Below the pieces are notes generated by a model, which did no database searches, was not told the origin of the DNA, and was given only the letters and a program-made list of their open reading frames with translations. Positions 26,401 through 35,696 of a DNA stretch of 64,000 nucleotides are shown one piece after another. Made by a program: the position numbers and the translations under genes. Source of the DNA: Stakelama saccharophila (GTDB lineage Bacteria > Pseudomonadota > Alphaproteobacteria > Sphingomonadales > Sphingomonadaceae); NCBI RefSeq assembly GCF_032229225.1, contig NZ_CP135076.1:1717001-1781000 (forward strand), written 5' to 3'. The stretch's first letter is position 1. Each line of letters starts with the position of its first letter.

Positions 26401-26743
26401 CATCGAGGACGAAAGCGGCATCGCCAACGCGATCCTGTGGCCCGACCGGTTCGAAGCCAATCGCCGCACCGTCATGTCCTCCGCGATGCTCGGAATTGCG
26501 GGACGCGTGCAGAAGGAAAGCGGGATCATTCACGTCATCATCGACCGCCTGACCGATCTGACGCCGCTGCTCCGCCAGGTCGGCGATATCGATCTGCCGC
26601 GCATCTCACGCGGCGACGGCGCGACCTGCCCCGGCTCACCCGATAACCGCGAACCCGAATGGCGCCCCAGGGGCCGAAGCGATTATCATTGGCGCGACCG
26701 CGGCGAAGATATGATTCTCGTTCGCAGCCACGATTTCCACTGA
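23468..26743 (+). CDS. dnaE2: Error-prone DNA polymerase DnaE2 (ImuC)
   Basis: A 1091-residue C-family polymerase. The PHP domain is at the N-terminus (YAELQVITHFSFLRGASSPE, ALGITDRNSVAGVVRA). The palm follows with CQGRGSAANSVICFVLGITS and the catalytic acidic motif PPDIDVDFEHDRREEVIQ, then GSYGFPESHAAGFAKIAYAS and a C-terminal OB domain (VEVAGLVLVRQRPGSARGVL). Length and the ESHAAGFA variant separate it from replicative DnaE, whose gene is at 56902 in this window. It is the last gene of the LexA-controlled imuA-imuB-dnaE2 cassette and performs damage-induced translesion synthesis. Confidence 0.96.
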   Translation: MSYAELQVITHFSFLRGASSPEELVESAARMGMPALGITDRNSVAGVVRALVASEQIAEQWGHAPRLIAGCRIDLVDGASLLVWPEDRPAWSRLTTLLSIGKCRANAQKGEKGQCFLHWEDVAGHAAGLVAALVPGRDGADPVALGWMADLFGSDRGHVCLIHQRRPGDAMRLHHIERAARHYGLTPIATGDVLYHTPEQRVLHDVVTAIREKCTIDDLGHRRERSADRHLKPPEEMARRFRDHPDALAATQRIVERCTFSLRELRHQYPDERVMTHHSPQKALEKMAWRALNARFDGRPAQAYRRLLTRELGLVRHWGYAAYFLTAHSIVEYARSQDILCQGRGSAANSVICFVLGITSIDPVRHKLLFERFLSEDRREPPDIDVDFEHDRREEVIQWIYDSYGRDHAALTAVVSRFRTRGAIREVGKVMGLSEDVTAALAKQVWGWSNDAIPDEHVAALNLDKAEPRLALTLELAQRLVGTPRHLSQHPGGFVLTRDPLFELMPIEPAAMADRHVIEWEKDDIEEMGFMKVDILGLGMLGCMRRAFDLLAEHKRIRLTLDHPVLQREDTATYDMMCRADTLGVFQIESRAQMSMLPRMRPRNFYDVAIQVAIVRPGPIQGDMVHPYLKRRELKRAGHDDFDYPNPKLRSVLEKTLGVPLFQEQAMQVAIIGAGFSPSQADQLRRAMATFKQTGGVGEFRDKLIAGMRKNGISEEFAERLVKQIEGFGSYGFPESHAAGFAKIAYASSWMKCHHPDVFCAALLNAQPMGFYAPAQIVRDAREHGVEICPVCISTSEWDTTLEAADGEKGRHPLRLGLRIVTGLAAADAARILIARGEQPFTSIEDVWRRSGVKAATLEKLAQADAFAGLGLDRRRALWAIRGLGERPPPLLALLDTREPDPVLAPLTAGREVVEDYRATQLSLRAHPLSFLRAELEHRGAIPCAALDTIRDGGRVEVAGLVLVRQRPGSARGVLFVTIEDESGIANAILWPDRFEANRRTVMSSAMLGIAGRVQKESGIIHVIIDRLTDLTPLLRQVGDIDLPRISRGDGATCPGSPDNREPEWRPRGRSDYHWRDRGEDMILVRSHDFH

Positions 26744-26945
26744 GGGAACGTCGCCCGACCGTGGCTGAACCCGTCGCTGCCACTCCCGACGACTTGCGCA
26801 GATCGCTTGGGCTGGGGCTATGTTTGCGGCGCCGTATCGCCGGCGACATCACTGCGCATTCTTACACTGCTCTCACACGATCCTGCGCGCCAGGTGCAAA
26901 ACCCATCACTACGTGTGGTAACTGGCTGTTTTCAAGGGGAGAAGG

Positions 26946-27021
<76 letters not shown>

Positions 27022-27117
27022 ATTCCGGTAGTCGGGGGTTTTCAGCCGCCCGTCAGCATCGGAAGCGCGCGGTTAGCATCGGTCATGCCGCATTGCAAAC
27101 CCCTTCGTGAACTTTTT

Positions 27118-28230
27118 TCAGCGCCTGGCCCGGATGCGGTTTTCGCGGTCGATCGACATCAGCATTCCGATGCACAACATCACCGTAAGCTGGGCGGATC
27201 CGCCGTAGCTGACCAGCGGCAGGGGAATTCCCACCACAGGCGCGAGGCCCATGACCATCGCGAGATTGATCGCCACGTAGAAGAAGATCGTCGTCGCGAG
27301 GCCCGCCGCGGTCAACCGGGCGAAGCGGTCCTGCGACCGGATGCCGACATTGACTCCCCAGCGGATCACCAGAAAAAAGGCCAGGATCAGCAGGACACCG
27401 CCGACCAGTCCCCATTCCTCCGCCATGGTGGCGAAGACGAAGTCGGTATGGCCTTCGGGCAGGTAGTCGAGATGGCTCTGCGTCCCGTTCAGGAATCCCT
27501 TGCCCCAGATCCCGCCCGATCCGATCGCGATCTGCGACTGGTTGATATGGTAGCCGGAGCCGAGCGGGTCGGCTTCGGGGTTGAGGAAGATCAGTACGCG
27601 CTGCCGCTGATAATCGTGCAGCGCGAAATTGACGGCCAGCGGGATGACGACCGCAAGGGCAAGCGCACCGCCGATAAACAGGCGCAGTGGCACGCCGGCG
27701 AGGAACATCACCGTCACCCCGCCGGCCGTGATCATCAAGGCGGTACCCAGATCGGGTTGCAGCATCACCAGTCCGGCCGGCACGCCGATCAGCAATGCCG
27801 CCGGCCAGATCGCACCGAATCTGCGGATTTCCGAAGCCGGCAACAATTCGTAGAACCGCGCGCAGGCCAGGATGATCGCCGGCTTCATCAGTTCCGACGG
27901 CTGCAGCCGGATGAGGCCGAGGTCGAGCCACCGCTGCGCGCCGCCGCGCACCGCGCCCAGCAGTTCGACCAAGATCAGCATCGCCAGCAGCACGCCGTAC
28001 ACCGGAAACGCCATTCGCGCCCAGAACGTCCGGGGAAAGCGCGACATCACCAGTGCCATGACGAGGAATACCACCAGGGCGAGCGCCTGTCGCGAAGCCC
28101 AGGGCGACACGCTGCCGCCCGCGGCGGAATAGAGGACCACGATACCGAACGAGCCGATCGCGAGCACGAGCATCGTGATCCGCCAGGGAAGCTGCGCGAC
28201 GGCAGCGGGCATCAGGCCGGAGCCGATCAT
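27118..28230 (-). CDS. rodA: RodA, SEDS peptidoglycan glycosyltransferase
   Basis: A 370-residue SEDS-family polymerase that works with PBP2 in lateral-wall synthesis. About ten membrane segments are apparent. SEDS motifs include WLDLGLIRLQPSELMKPAII, MLQPDLGTALMITAGG, the catalytic-site region GSGYHINQSQIAIGSGGIWG, LPEGHTDFVFATMAEEWGLV and GIPLPLVSYGGSAQLTVML. The start overlaps the mrdA stop by 4 bases, placing it last in mreB-mreC-mreD-mrdA-rodA. Confidence 0.96.
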   Translation of the reverse strand: MIGSGLMPAAVAQLPWRITMLVLAIGSFGIVVLYSAAGGSVSPWASRQALALVVFLVMALVMSRFPRTFWARMAFPVYGVLLAMLILVELLGAVRGGAQRWLDLGLIRLQPSELMKPAIILACARFYELLPASEIRRFGAIWPAALLIGVPAGLVMLQPDLGTALMITAGGVTVMFLAGVPLRLFIGGALALAVVIPLAVNFALHDYQRQRVLIFLNPEADPLGSGYHINQSQIAIGSGGIWGKGFLNGTQSHLDYLPEGHTDFVFATMAEEWGLVGGVLLILAFFLVIRWGVNVGIRSQDRFARLTAAGLATTIFFYVAINLAMVMGLAPVVGIPLPLVSYGGSAQLTVMLCIGMLMSIDRENRIRARR

Positions 28231-30266
28231 TCGGGCCGCTCCGAACCGTCGCTCGCGGCGTTGGCGACGGCGCTTCTGTCGGTCGTCGCCGCTTCTTCCA
28301 CCGCCGCGCGCTGGGCGGCTGCCTCGTCCTCGGGAGGCGGAGCGGCCGTCGCTTTTTGCGCCGCGGCGAAAGCGGCTTCCTTGGCCTTCATCCGCGCCCC
28401 GATGTCGCCGCCCCAGGTCTTTTCGAGCTCGGTAAGCTTCTTGATCGCCTTTTCACGGTCGAACAGGTAGCTGAGAATGTCGCTGGCAAGCATGGGCGCG
28501 TCCAGATTGCGGATAAGATGCCCGCCATGTTCGACGACGACGGATACGGCGTAACGCGGATTGGCGGCAGGCGCGAAGCCGGCGAACAACGCGTGATCGC
28601 GCATCTTGAACGGAAAGCTCGCATTGCCCGTGCGACCCGCGCGGCGATCAGCCATGGTGATGCGGCGAACCTGCGCCGTGCCGGTCTTGCCGGCCATGTC
28701 GATACCGCCGATGTTCATGCGCGCGGCGCCACCCGTGCCGCCATGGTTGACGACCGCCCACATCGCTTCGCGGATGATCTTGAGGTGTTCGGGGTCGAAG
28801 TTCATCGATGCCGCCGGGCGATGCGGCTGATCGAGCAGGATGCGCGGCACCACCTTGCGTCCGCCGGCGATCCGCGCGGCCATGACGGCCAGTTGCATTG
28901 GATTGACGAGCACATAGCCTTGGCCGATCGACGCGTTGATCGAATCGGCGACCGTCCATTCCTTGCCATATTTGCGCATCTTCCACGCGCTGTCGGGCAC
29001 GGTGCCGTAATATTGCGAAAGGAAGGGCAGGTCGAAGCGCGCGCCCAACCCCATGTCGTGCGCGGTCGGGGCGAAACGATCATAGCCGAGTTCGCGCGCC
29101 ATCGTGTAGAAATAGATGTCGCAGCTTTGCGGAATGGCGCGGTGCATGTCGATGTGCCCGTGACCGCCGGGCTTCCAGCAGTGAAAACGGCCGCGACCGA
29201 CCCTCATCACGCCGCCGCAATATACCGTCTGATCGGCGCTGATGCCGTTGCGCAACAGGGCCAGGCCGTGCATCGGCTTCACCGTGGACCCCGGCGGATA
29301 CAGGCCCTGCAGCGTCTTGTTCATCAGCGGAATATGGTCGTCCTGCGACAGCATCTTCCATTCCATCCGGCCGATGCCTTCGGAAAAGCTGTTGGGGTCA
29401 TAGGCGGGCATCGACACCATCGCCAGCATGTCGCCGGTATAGACGTCGACAACGACGGCCGATCCCGAATTCGGCCCCATCCGGCGTGCGGCATATTCCT
29501 GAAGCCCTGCGTCGATCGTCAGCCGGACGGTTTCGCCGGGCACGTCGGGCCGCGTCGCCAGCTCGCGCACCAGGCGGCCTCGCGCCGTGACTTCGATCCG
29601 CTTGGCGCCCGGCTTGCCGCGCAGCCGATCTTCCAGTGCCTTTTCAAGACCATCCTTGCCGAGCTTAAATCCCGGTGTGATGAGCAGAGGGTCCTTTTCT
29701 TCCGCATATTGTTCGGACGACGCGGAGCCGACATAGCCGACCAGATGGGCCACGGCGGGGCCGAGCGGATAGTTCCGGGCAAATCCCCGCGACGGTGCGA
29801 CACCGGTGAGTTCGGGCAAGCGCACGGAGACGCTGGCAAAGCGATCCCAGTCCAGATTTTCGCTGACCTGCACGGGGCGAAAGCCCGCCGCGTGCCGCAG
29901 GTCCTTGCGCACCCGTGCCATATCGTCCGCAGTCAGGGCCAGGATACCCTGGAGCCGCGTCAGCACGGCCTCCTTGTTTTCCAGGCGGTCTGGAATGATA
30001 TCCACCCGGAAATCGGTGCGGTTGTTCGCGATCGGCGCGCCGTTGCGATCGACGATCCAGCCGCGGCGGGGCGGGATCAGCGTCATGTTGACGCGATTGC
30101 TCTCCGACAGAAGTTTGTAATGTTCGTTTTCCGCGACGGCGAGCCAGCCCATCCGCCCCGCGAGCACAAGTCCGACCGCGCCCTGGCCCAACCCCAGCAT
30201 CATCGCGCGGCGCGAGAAGCTGAACGCCTGCTCCGCCTTGCTCATCGATCGCTTCGGCAGCTTCAT
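28227..30266 (-). CDS. mrdA: Penicillin-binding protein 2 (MrdA)
   Basis: A 679-residue class B transpeptidase. The start at 30266 overlaps the mreD stop by 4 bases; an upstream in-frame codon at 30299 lies within mreD. A cytosolic tail (LPKRSMSKAEQAFSFSRRAM) precedes one membrane anchor, then the pedestal domain (LIPPRRGWIVDRNGAPIANN). The transpeptidase domain carries the catalytic Ser-x-x-Lys in YPPGSTVKPMHGLA and the KTG box in GKTGTAQVRR. The last 60 residues are an Ala/Glu/Pro-rich cytosol-like tail, of the kind seen in other sphingomonads. It acts with RodA and MreB in elongation. Confidence 0.95.
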   Translation of the reverse strand: MKLPKRSMSKAEQAFSFSRRAMMLGLGQGAVGLVLAGRMGWLAVAENEHYKLLSESNRVNMTLIPPRRGWIVDRNGAPIANNRTDFRVDIIPDRLENKEAVLTRLQGILALTADDMARVRKDLRHAAGFRPVQVSENLDWDRFASVSVRLPELTGVAPSRGFARNYPLGPAVAHLVGYVGSASSEQYAEEKDPLLITPGFKLGKDGLEKALEDRLRGKPGAKRIEVTARGRLVRELATRPDVPGETVRLTIDAGLQEYAARRMGPNSGSAVVVDVYTGDMLAMVSMPAYDPNSFSEGIGRMEWKMLSQDDHIPLMNKTLQGLYPPGSTVKPMHGLALLRNGISADQTVYCGGVMRVGRGRFHCWKPGGHGHIDMHRAIPQSCDIYFYTMARELGYDRFAPTAHDMGLGARFDLPFLSQYYGTVPDSAWKMRKYGKEWTVADSINASIGQGYVLVNPMQLAVMAARIAGGRKVVPRILLDQPHRPAASMNFDPEHLKIIREAMWAVVNHGGTGGAARMNIGGIDMAGKTGTAQVRRITMADRRAGRTGNASFPFKMRDHALFAGFAPAANPRYAVSVVVEHGGHLIRNLDAPMLASDILSYLFDREKAIKKLTELEKTWGGDIGARMKAKEAAFAAAQKATAAPPPEDEAAAQRAAVEEAATTDRSAVANAASDGSERPE

Positions 30267-30775
30267 GATCGCCGTTCGCGGCCGTCGAGCCGGGCGCACA
30301 GGAGAAAGGTAAGCGGAAACAGGGCGATGGACACCAGAATTTGAAGCAACAATACCGTATCGACATGGGCGCCGAAAGGTGTGGCGATCAACCGGCCGAC
30401 GCTGAGGCAGAAAGCGATCGCGGCAGCGGCGATCAGCCAGTTCTGCCAGAAATCCCGCCAGACCAGGCGACTATCCACCACATCCACGGCGACGAAGCAT
30501 ATCGTCCATAGCAGCATTGCGCTACCCAGCGGTTGCCCGCTCAGCAGATCGTCGAACAATCCGAACAGCAGCGGCGCCCAGGGACGGAAGACGTCCGGCC
30601 GCAGCAACCGCCACGCCATCAGCATCATCAGGCCGAAGGGGGGCAGTATGGGAATGGTGGCGACCACGGGCAGGAGCGTCATCGCCGATCCGGCGAGGAT
30701 CGACACCGGCGCTTTCCAGCCCGAGCGCGACGGTGCCGCAGCGGTTCCAAGCGGCAGGCGGCTGGGTGGCCTCAC
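30263..30775 (-). CDS. mreD: MreD, rod-shape determining membrane protein
   Basis: A 170-residue polytopic membrane protein with about five hydrophobic segments. It fits MreD by size, hydrophobicity, the PFGLMMLMAWRLLRPDVFRP block and position between mreC and mrdA. It overlaps mreC by 4 bases at its start and mrdA by 4 bases at its end. The primary sequence of MreD is poorly conserved, so position carries much of the call. Confidence 0.9.
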   Translation of the reverse strand: MRPPSRLPLGTAAAPSRSGWKAPVSILAGSAMTLLPVVATIPILPPFGLMMLMAWRLLRPDVFRPWAPLLFGLFDDLLSGQPLGSAMLLWTICFVAVDVVDSRLVWRDFWQNWLIAAAAIAFCLSVGRLIATPFGAHVDTVLLLQILVSIALFPLTFLLCARLDGRERRS

Positions 30776-31656
30776 GGCTGGTCGTCCGTCTCGGTGCCGG
30801 GGGACGATTGGCTGGGCGGCATGAAGATATCGAGGACGAGCGCGAAGTCGGAGGAATCGGGGCTGGCGAAGACGCGCGCGACGGCGGTGTCGCGGGCGTT
30901 GCGAGCGACCCGCGCAACCGGAATGTCGGGCGGATAGATCCCGCCCGTACCCGAGGTGACGAAAATGTCGCCGGCAAGGAAGGGCGCGTTCGCGATGCTC
31001 GCCGCGCGCACGTCCACCATGCCGTCGCCGCGACCCACGATGATCGCGGGAAGACCGTCGCGAACGCGGCGTACCGGCACGATGCTTTCGGGATCGAGCA
31101 CCAGCATCACGCGCGCGCTGTTCGGTCCCGCCTCCAGCACGCGACCGATCAGGCCGCGCGGACCGCGCACCGGCTGACTGGCGCGCACGCCCTGACGCCG
31201 CCCGGCGTCGAGAATGGCATATCGGCGCGTACTGCTGGCGCTGGAACTGACCAGCCGCGCGGCCACCACCGTGCGCGTGGCGCGATCGCGAAGCGCCAGC
31301 AGGCGCCGCAGCCGCGCATTTTCCCGCTCCAGCGACTGCGCCTCGATCACGTCGGTTCGCAACGATGCGAGCTGCTGTTTCAGGTTTCGGTTTTCGGATA
31401 CGGTCCGGAAATGATCGCTGATACTCGCCGGAATGCTCGACACGCCCCGGCGTATTCCGGCGAACAGCGAAGAAACCGGGGTCGTGACCTCACGAAGGCC
31501 GCCGCGGACGGCGCCGTAGGCCTGCGGATCGAAACTCGATAACAGAAGCAGAATGACGGCGACGAAGACGCCCGCCCCGGCGAGAACATAGCCGAGGAAC
31601 AGTCCATATTGCGCCCGCCGCGAAAATCCCGGACGCCGGTTACGAGGCGTCGCCAT
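30772..31656 (-). CDS. mreC: MreC, periplasmic rod-shape scaffold
   Basis: A 294-residue bitopic protein: a short cytosolic N-terminus (MATPRNRRPGFSRRAQ), one membrane helix (YVLAGAGVFVAVILLLLS), a coiled coil (SENRNLKQQLASLRTDVIEA) and the paired beta domains (AARLVSSSASSTRRYAILDA, GPRGLIGRVLEAGPNSARVM). The C-terminal tail is acidic and proline-rich. Connects MreB filaments to PBP2/RodA. The gene follows mreB by 15 bases. Confidence 0.95.
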   Translation of the reverse strand: MATPRNRRPGFSRRAQYGLFLGYVLAGAGVFVAVILLLLSSFDPQAYGAVRGGLREVTTPVSSLFAGIRRGVSSIPASISDHFRTVSENRNLKQQLASLRTDVIEAQSLERENARLRRLLALRDRATRTVVAARLVSSSASSTRRYAILDAGRRQGVRASQPVRGPRGLIGRVLEAGPNSARVMLVLDPESIVPVRRVRDGLPAIIVGRGDGMVDVRAASIANAPFLAGDIFVTSGTGGIYPPDIPVARVARNARDTAVARVFASPDSSDFALVLDIFMPPSQSSPGTETDDQP

Positions 31657-31671
31657 GTCGTGTCCTGCGTA

Positions 31672-32847
<1,176 letters not shown>

Positions 32848-32861
32848 CTAGACCGGCGTCC

Positions 32862-34643
32862 ATGTCAATACGCCGTCTACCCGAACATCTTGTCAACCGT
32901 ATCGCTGCCGGCGAGGTCGTCGAACGCCCCGCCAGCGCGCTCAAGGAACTGTTGGAAAACGCGATCGACGCCGGTGCCTCGCGAATCGCGGTGCGGATCG
33001 CGGCTGGCGGCATCGACCTGGTCGAGGTCGTGGACGACGGGTGCGGCATGCGACCCGCCGAGATGGCGCTGGCACTGGAGCGGCACGCGACGTCGAAGCT
33101 GCCGGACGATGCCATCGAGCGCGTCGAGACCCTCGGCTTTCGCGGGGAAGCGCTGCCCTCGATCGCCAGCGTCGCGCGCCTGACCCTCGAAAGCCGCGTG
33201 CGCGGGGCGGAGGGATGGTCGCGCATCGTCGACAACGGCGTGATGGAACAGGAAGGTCCCGCGGCGCTTCCGCCCGGCACGCGCGTGCGCGTCGAGGCGC
33301 TGTTCGGCCGCGTGCCGGCGCGGCGCAAATTCCTGCGCACGCCGCGCAGCGAATATGCCGCGTGCATGGACGTGGTGCGCCGGCTCGCCATGGCCCGGCC
33401 CGACATCGCGTTTTCGCTGGAACATGACGGCAGGCGCGTGCTGAACGTCCAGGCGGACGAAAGCCGGCCCGCGCGGGTAGCAGCGCTTACCGACCGCACA
33501 CTGGCCGAGAACAGCGTCGCCGTCGATCTGGAACGCGAAGGGCTGCGGCTGGGCGGGGTTGCGAGCCTGCCGACCTTCAATCGCGGCGTTGCCGATCACC
33601 AATATCTGTTCGTCAACGGGCGTCCGGTGAAGGACCGGCTGCTGACCGGTGCGGTGCGCGGCGCCTATGCGGAGATGCTGGCGCGCGACCGTCATGCCGT
33701 GGTGGCGCTGTTCCTCGACGTGCCGACCGACGCGGTCGACGTGAACGTCCATCCGGCGAAAACGGAAGTGCGCTTCCGCGATCCGGCGCTGGCAAGGGGC
33801 CTGATCGTCAGCGGCCTGCGCCGCGCGCTCGACGCCGAAGGTTTTCGCGCGGTGCAGCGGCCGTCGGAATCGGCGCTGGGGGCGTGGCAGCGCGAGCCGA
33901 CCTATCCGGCGCCGCAACCGCCTGGACCGGGTGGCGAACTCGCATTGGAGGAACGGTCCTACGCCGCGCCGGGACGGGTGCACGACGCGCGGCCCAGCTT
34001 CATGACGCCACCGCCCCAGGCGCGCGCCGAACCTGCCGAGGAGGCCGTGCCTGCCGGCGTAGATTACCCGCTCGGCGCCGCGCGCGGCCAGATCGCAAAA
34101 ACCTATATCGTTGCCGAGGCGGATGACGGTCTCGTCCTGGTCGATCAGCATGCCGCCCATGAACGGCTCGTCCTCGAACGCATGCGCAAGGCCCTGGCCG
34201 AAGGCGGCGTGAAATCGCAGGCACTGCTGTTGCCCGAAGTCGTCGAACTGGACGAGCCGGCATGTGATCGCCTGGAAGCGCGAACGGAGGAATTGTCGGA
34301 ATTCGGGCTCGATCTCGAACGCTTCGGCGCGAAGGCGATGCTGGTACGGTCCGTGCCGGCGATGCTGGGGCAGGGGGATGTGATCGGGCTGGTCACCGAC
34401 CTTGCCGACGAACTCGCCGCTTATGATGCGGCGCTCAGCCTGAAGGAACGCATCGACCACGTCGCCGCGACCATGGCGTGCCACGGCTCGGTCCGCGCCG
34501 GGCGCGTGCTGTCGGTCGCCGAGATGAACGCCCTGTTGCGCGAGATGGAAGTGACGCCGCATTCGGGTCAGTGCAATCACGGACGCCCGACCTGGGTGAA
34601 GCTGGGCATGGCCGATGTGGAAAAGCTGTTCGGTCGGAAGTGA
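32862..34643 (+). CDS. mutL: DNA mismatch repair protein MutL
   Basis: A 593-residue GHKL ATPase with start MSIRRLPEHLVNRIAAGEVV. The N-terminal ATPase motifs are all present: ERPASALKELLENAIDAGAS, VVDDGCGM and GFRGEALPSIASVA, followed by the DVNVHPAKTEVRFRDP transducer. The C-terminal dimerisation domain contains LVLVDQHAAHERLVLERMRK and the terminal MACHGSVRAG plus CNHGRPTW blocks. The central linker (about 330-400) is rich in Pro and Ala. Divergent from mreB. Confidence 0.96.
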   Translation: MSIRRLPEHLVNRIAAGEVVERPASALKELLENAIDAGASRIAVRIAAGGIDLVEVVDDGCGMRPAEMALALERHATSKLPDDAIERVETLGFRGEALPSIASVARLTLESRVRGAEGWSRIVDNGVMEQEGPAALPPGTRVRVEALFGRVPARRKFLRTPRSEYAACMDVVRRLAMARPDIAFSLEHDGRRVLNVQADESRPARVAALTDRTLAENSVAVDLEREGLRLGGVASLPTFNRGVADHQYLFVNGRPVKDRLLTGAVRGAYAEMLARDRHAVVALFLDVPTDAVDVNVHPAKTEVRFRDPALARGLIVSGLRRALDAEGFRAVQRPSESALGAWQREPTYPAPQPPGPGGELALEERSYAAPGRVHDARPSFMTPPPQARAEPAEEAVPAGVDYPLGAARGQIAKTYIVAEADDGLVLVDQHAAHERLVLERMRKALAEGGVKSQALLLPEVVELDEPACDRLEARTEELSEFGLDLERFGAKAMLVRSVPAMLGQGDVIGLVTDLADELAAYDAALSLKERIDHVAATMACHGSVRAGRVLSVAEMNALLREMEVTPHSGQCNHGRPTWVKLGMADVEKLFGRK

Positions 34644-34652
34644 TGATCGCCG

Positions 34653-35399
34653 TCAGAAATGGGCGGTGTAGCCGCCGTCGACCGCCAGCACCTGTCCGGT
34701 GATATAGGAGGCGGCATCGGACGCCAGGAACAGCACCGGGCCGACGATCTCCTCCGGCCGGCCCCAGCGGCCGAGCGATGTGCGGCGTTGCAGATGTTCG
34801 GCGATCGCCTCGTCCTCGGTCATTTCCGCATTCGCTTCGGTGGCGAAGAACCCCGGGGCGACGGCGTTCACCGTTATCGCCTTCGGCCCCAGTTCCGCGG
34901 CGAGCGCGCGGGTGAGGGCATCGAGGCCTCCCTTCGACGCCGTATAGGCGGCATCGCCGGACCGTGCGATCTGTCCGGCAATCGACGTCACGTTGATGAT
35001 CCGCCCGCCCGCATTCATCCCCGGCGCGATCCGCCGCGCCAGATCGAACGGCGCGACCAGATTGACCTCCAGCATCGTGCACAGACTTGCGCGACTGAGT
35101 TCGGGGAGCGGGCGGCGGTCGCGGTGCCCGGCGTTGTTCACCAGAACGTCGATTGCGGGCAGTCCGGCCAATCCCGCGCCGACCGCATCTTCATCCGCAA
35201 GGTCGACCACCCAGGACGCGGCCGATCCGCCCCGATCGCGGATCGCCTCAGCGGTATTTGCGAGCGCATCCGGATTCCTGCCTTGCAGGATGACGTGAAC
35301 GCCTGACGCTGCGAACCCTTGCGCGATCGCACGACCGAGGCCGCGACCGGCGCCTGTCACCAATATGATGCGGTCCTCGGATGTTTGCGTCTGCGCCAT
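34653..35399 (-). CDS. SDR-family oxidoreductase
   Basis: A 248-residue short-chain dehydrogenase/reductase. I start it at 35399 (MAQTQTSEDR), after a GGGACGG ribosome site; an upstream in-frame codon adds a non-conserved 13 residues. The NAD(P) site is ILVTGAGRGLGRAIAQGFA, followed by VLVNNAGH and the catalytic Ser-Tyr-Lys in NVTSIAGQIARSGDAAYTAS. The end GQVLAVDGGYTAHF is typical. It is convergent with mutL and not in an operon. Substrate unknown. Confidence 0.85.
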   Translation of the reverse strand: MAQTQTSEDRIILVTGAGRGLGRAIAQGFAASGVHVILQGRNPDALANTAEAIRDRGGSAASWVVDLADEDAVGAGLAGLPAIDVLVNNAGHRDRRPLPELSRASLCTMLEVNLVAPFDLARRIAPGMNAGGRIINVTSIAGQIARSGDAAYTASKGGLDALTRALAAELGPKAITVNAVAPGFFATEANAEMTEDEAIAEHLQRRTSLGRWGRPEEIVGPVLFLASDAASYITGQVLAVDGGYTAHF

Positions 35400-35535
35400 G
35401 CGCCACCGTCCCTGTTGTTCCGGCAGCGCTAATGACATCGGCGGGCGCGGCGGTCGAGCCGTTCATCCGCCGGCAACTTTCCGGCGGTTCGTGCATTGTT
35501 CGCGATAACTGCAATATCGAGAACGAATGTCAGCC

Positions 35536-35613
35536 ATGCGTAAGATCGTACCCGTCGTCCTGTCGCTCATTCCGCTCGCCGCGGTGGTCAGCGCGTGCGT
35601 AATGGTGCCCTGA
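35536..35613 (+). CDS. Putative 25-residue lipoprotein-like peptide
   Basis: The short frame encodes MRKIVPVVLSLIPLAAVVSA followed by CVMVP. It has a basic start, a hydrophobic core and a lipobox-like VSAC, which would leave a five-residue lipidated peptide. A strong bidirectional terminator follows 28 bases later, which supports a small transcript here. No convincing ribosome site is visible, and the peptide could be spurious. Reminiscent in shape of entericidin-like small lipoproteins, without specific similarity. Confidence 0.35.
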   Translation: MRKIVPVVLSLIPLAAVVSACVMVP

Positions 35614-35640
35614 CCGCGATGACGACCAAAATCGAATAAA

Positions 35641-35679
35641 AAAGGGCCGCCCGGAGATGTCCGGACGGCCCTTTTCTTT
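35641..35679. terminator. Bidirectional intrinsic terminator after rplI
   Basis: A stem of about 15 pairs (35641-35655 with 35660-35674, one mismatch) with a 4-base loop is flanked by an A-run on the left and a T-run on the right, so it can terminate both the minus-strand rpsF-rpsR-rplI transcript and the plus-strand small transcript. Confidence 0.88.
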
Positions 35680-35696
35680 GCTTTTGCGGGACGCGA

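Noticed and set aside
21606..26743. Whether dnaE2 and dnaE are a recent duplication or assembly artefact
   Set aside because: They differ in length, in the SHAA-block residues and in gene context; they are the two established, anciently separated classes.
28356..30344. A 662-codon open frame antisense to mrdA
   Set aside because: Arg/Gly/His-rich composition without motifs; shadow of the mrdA reading frame.
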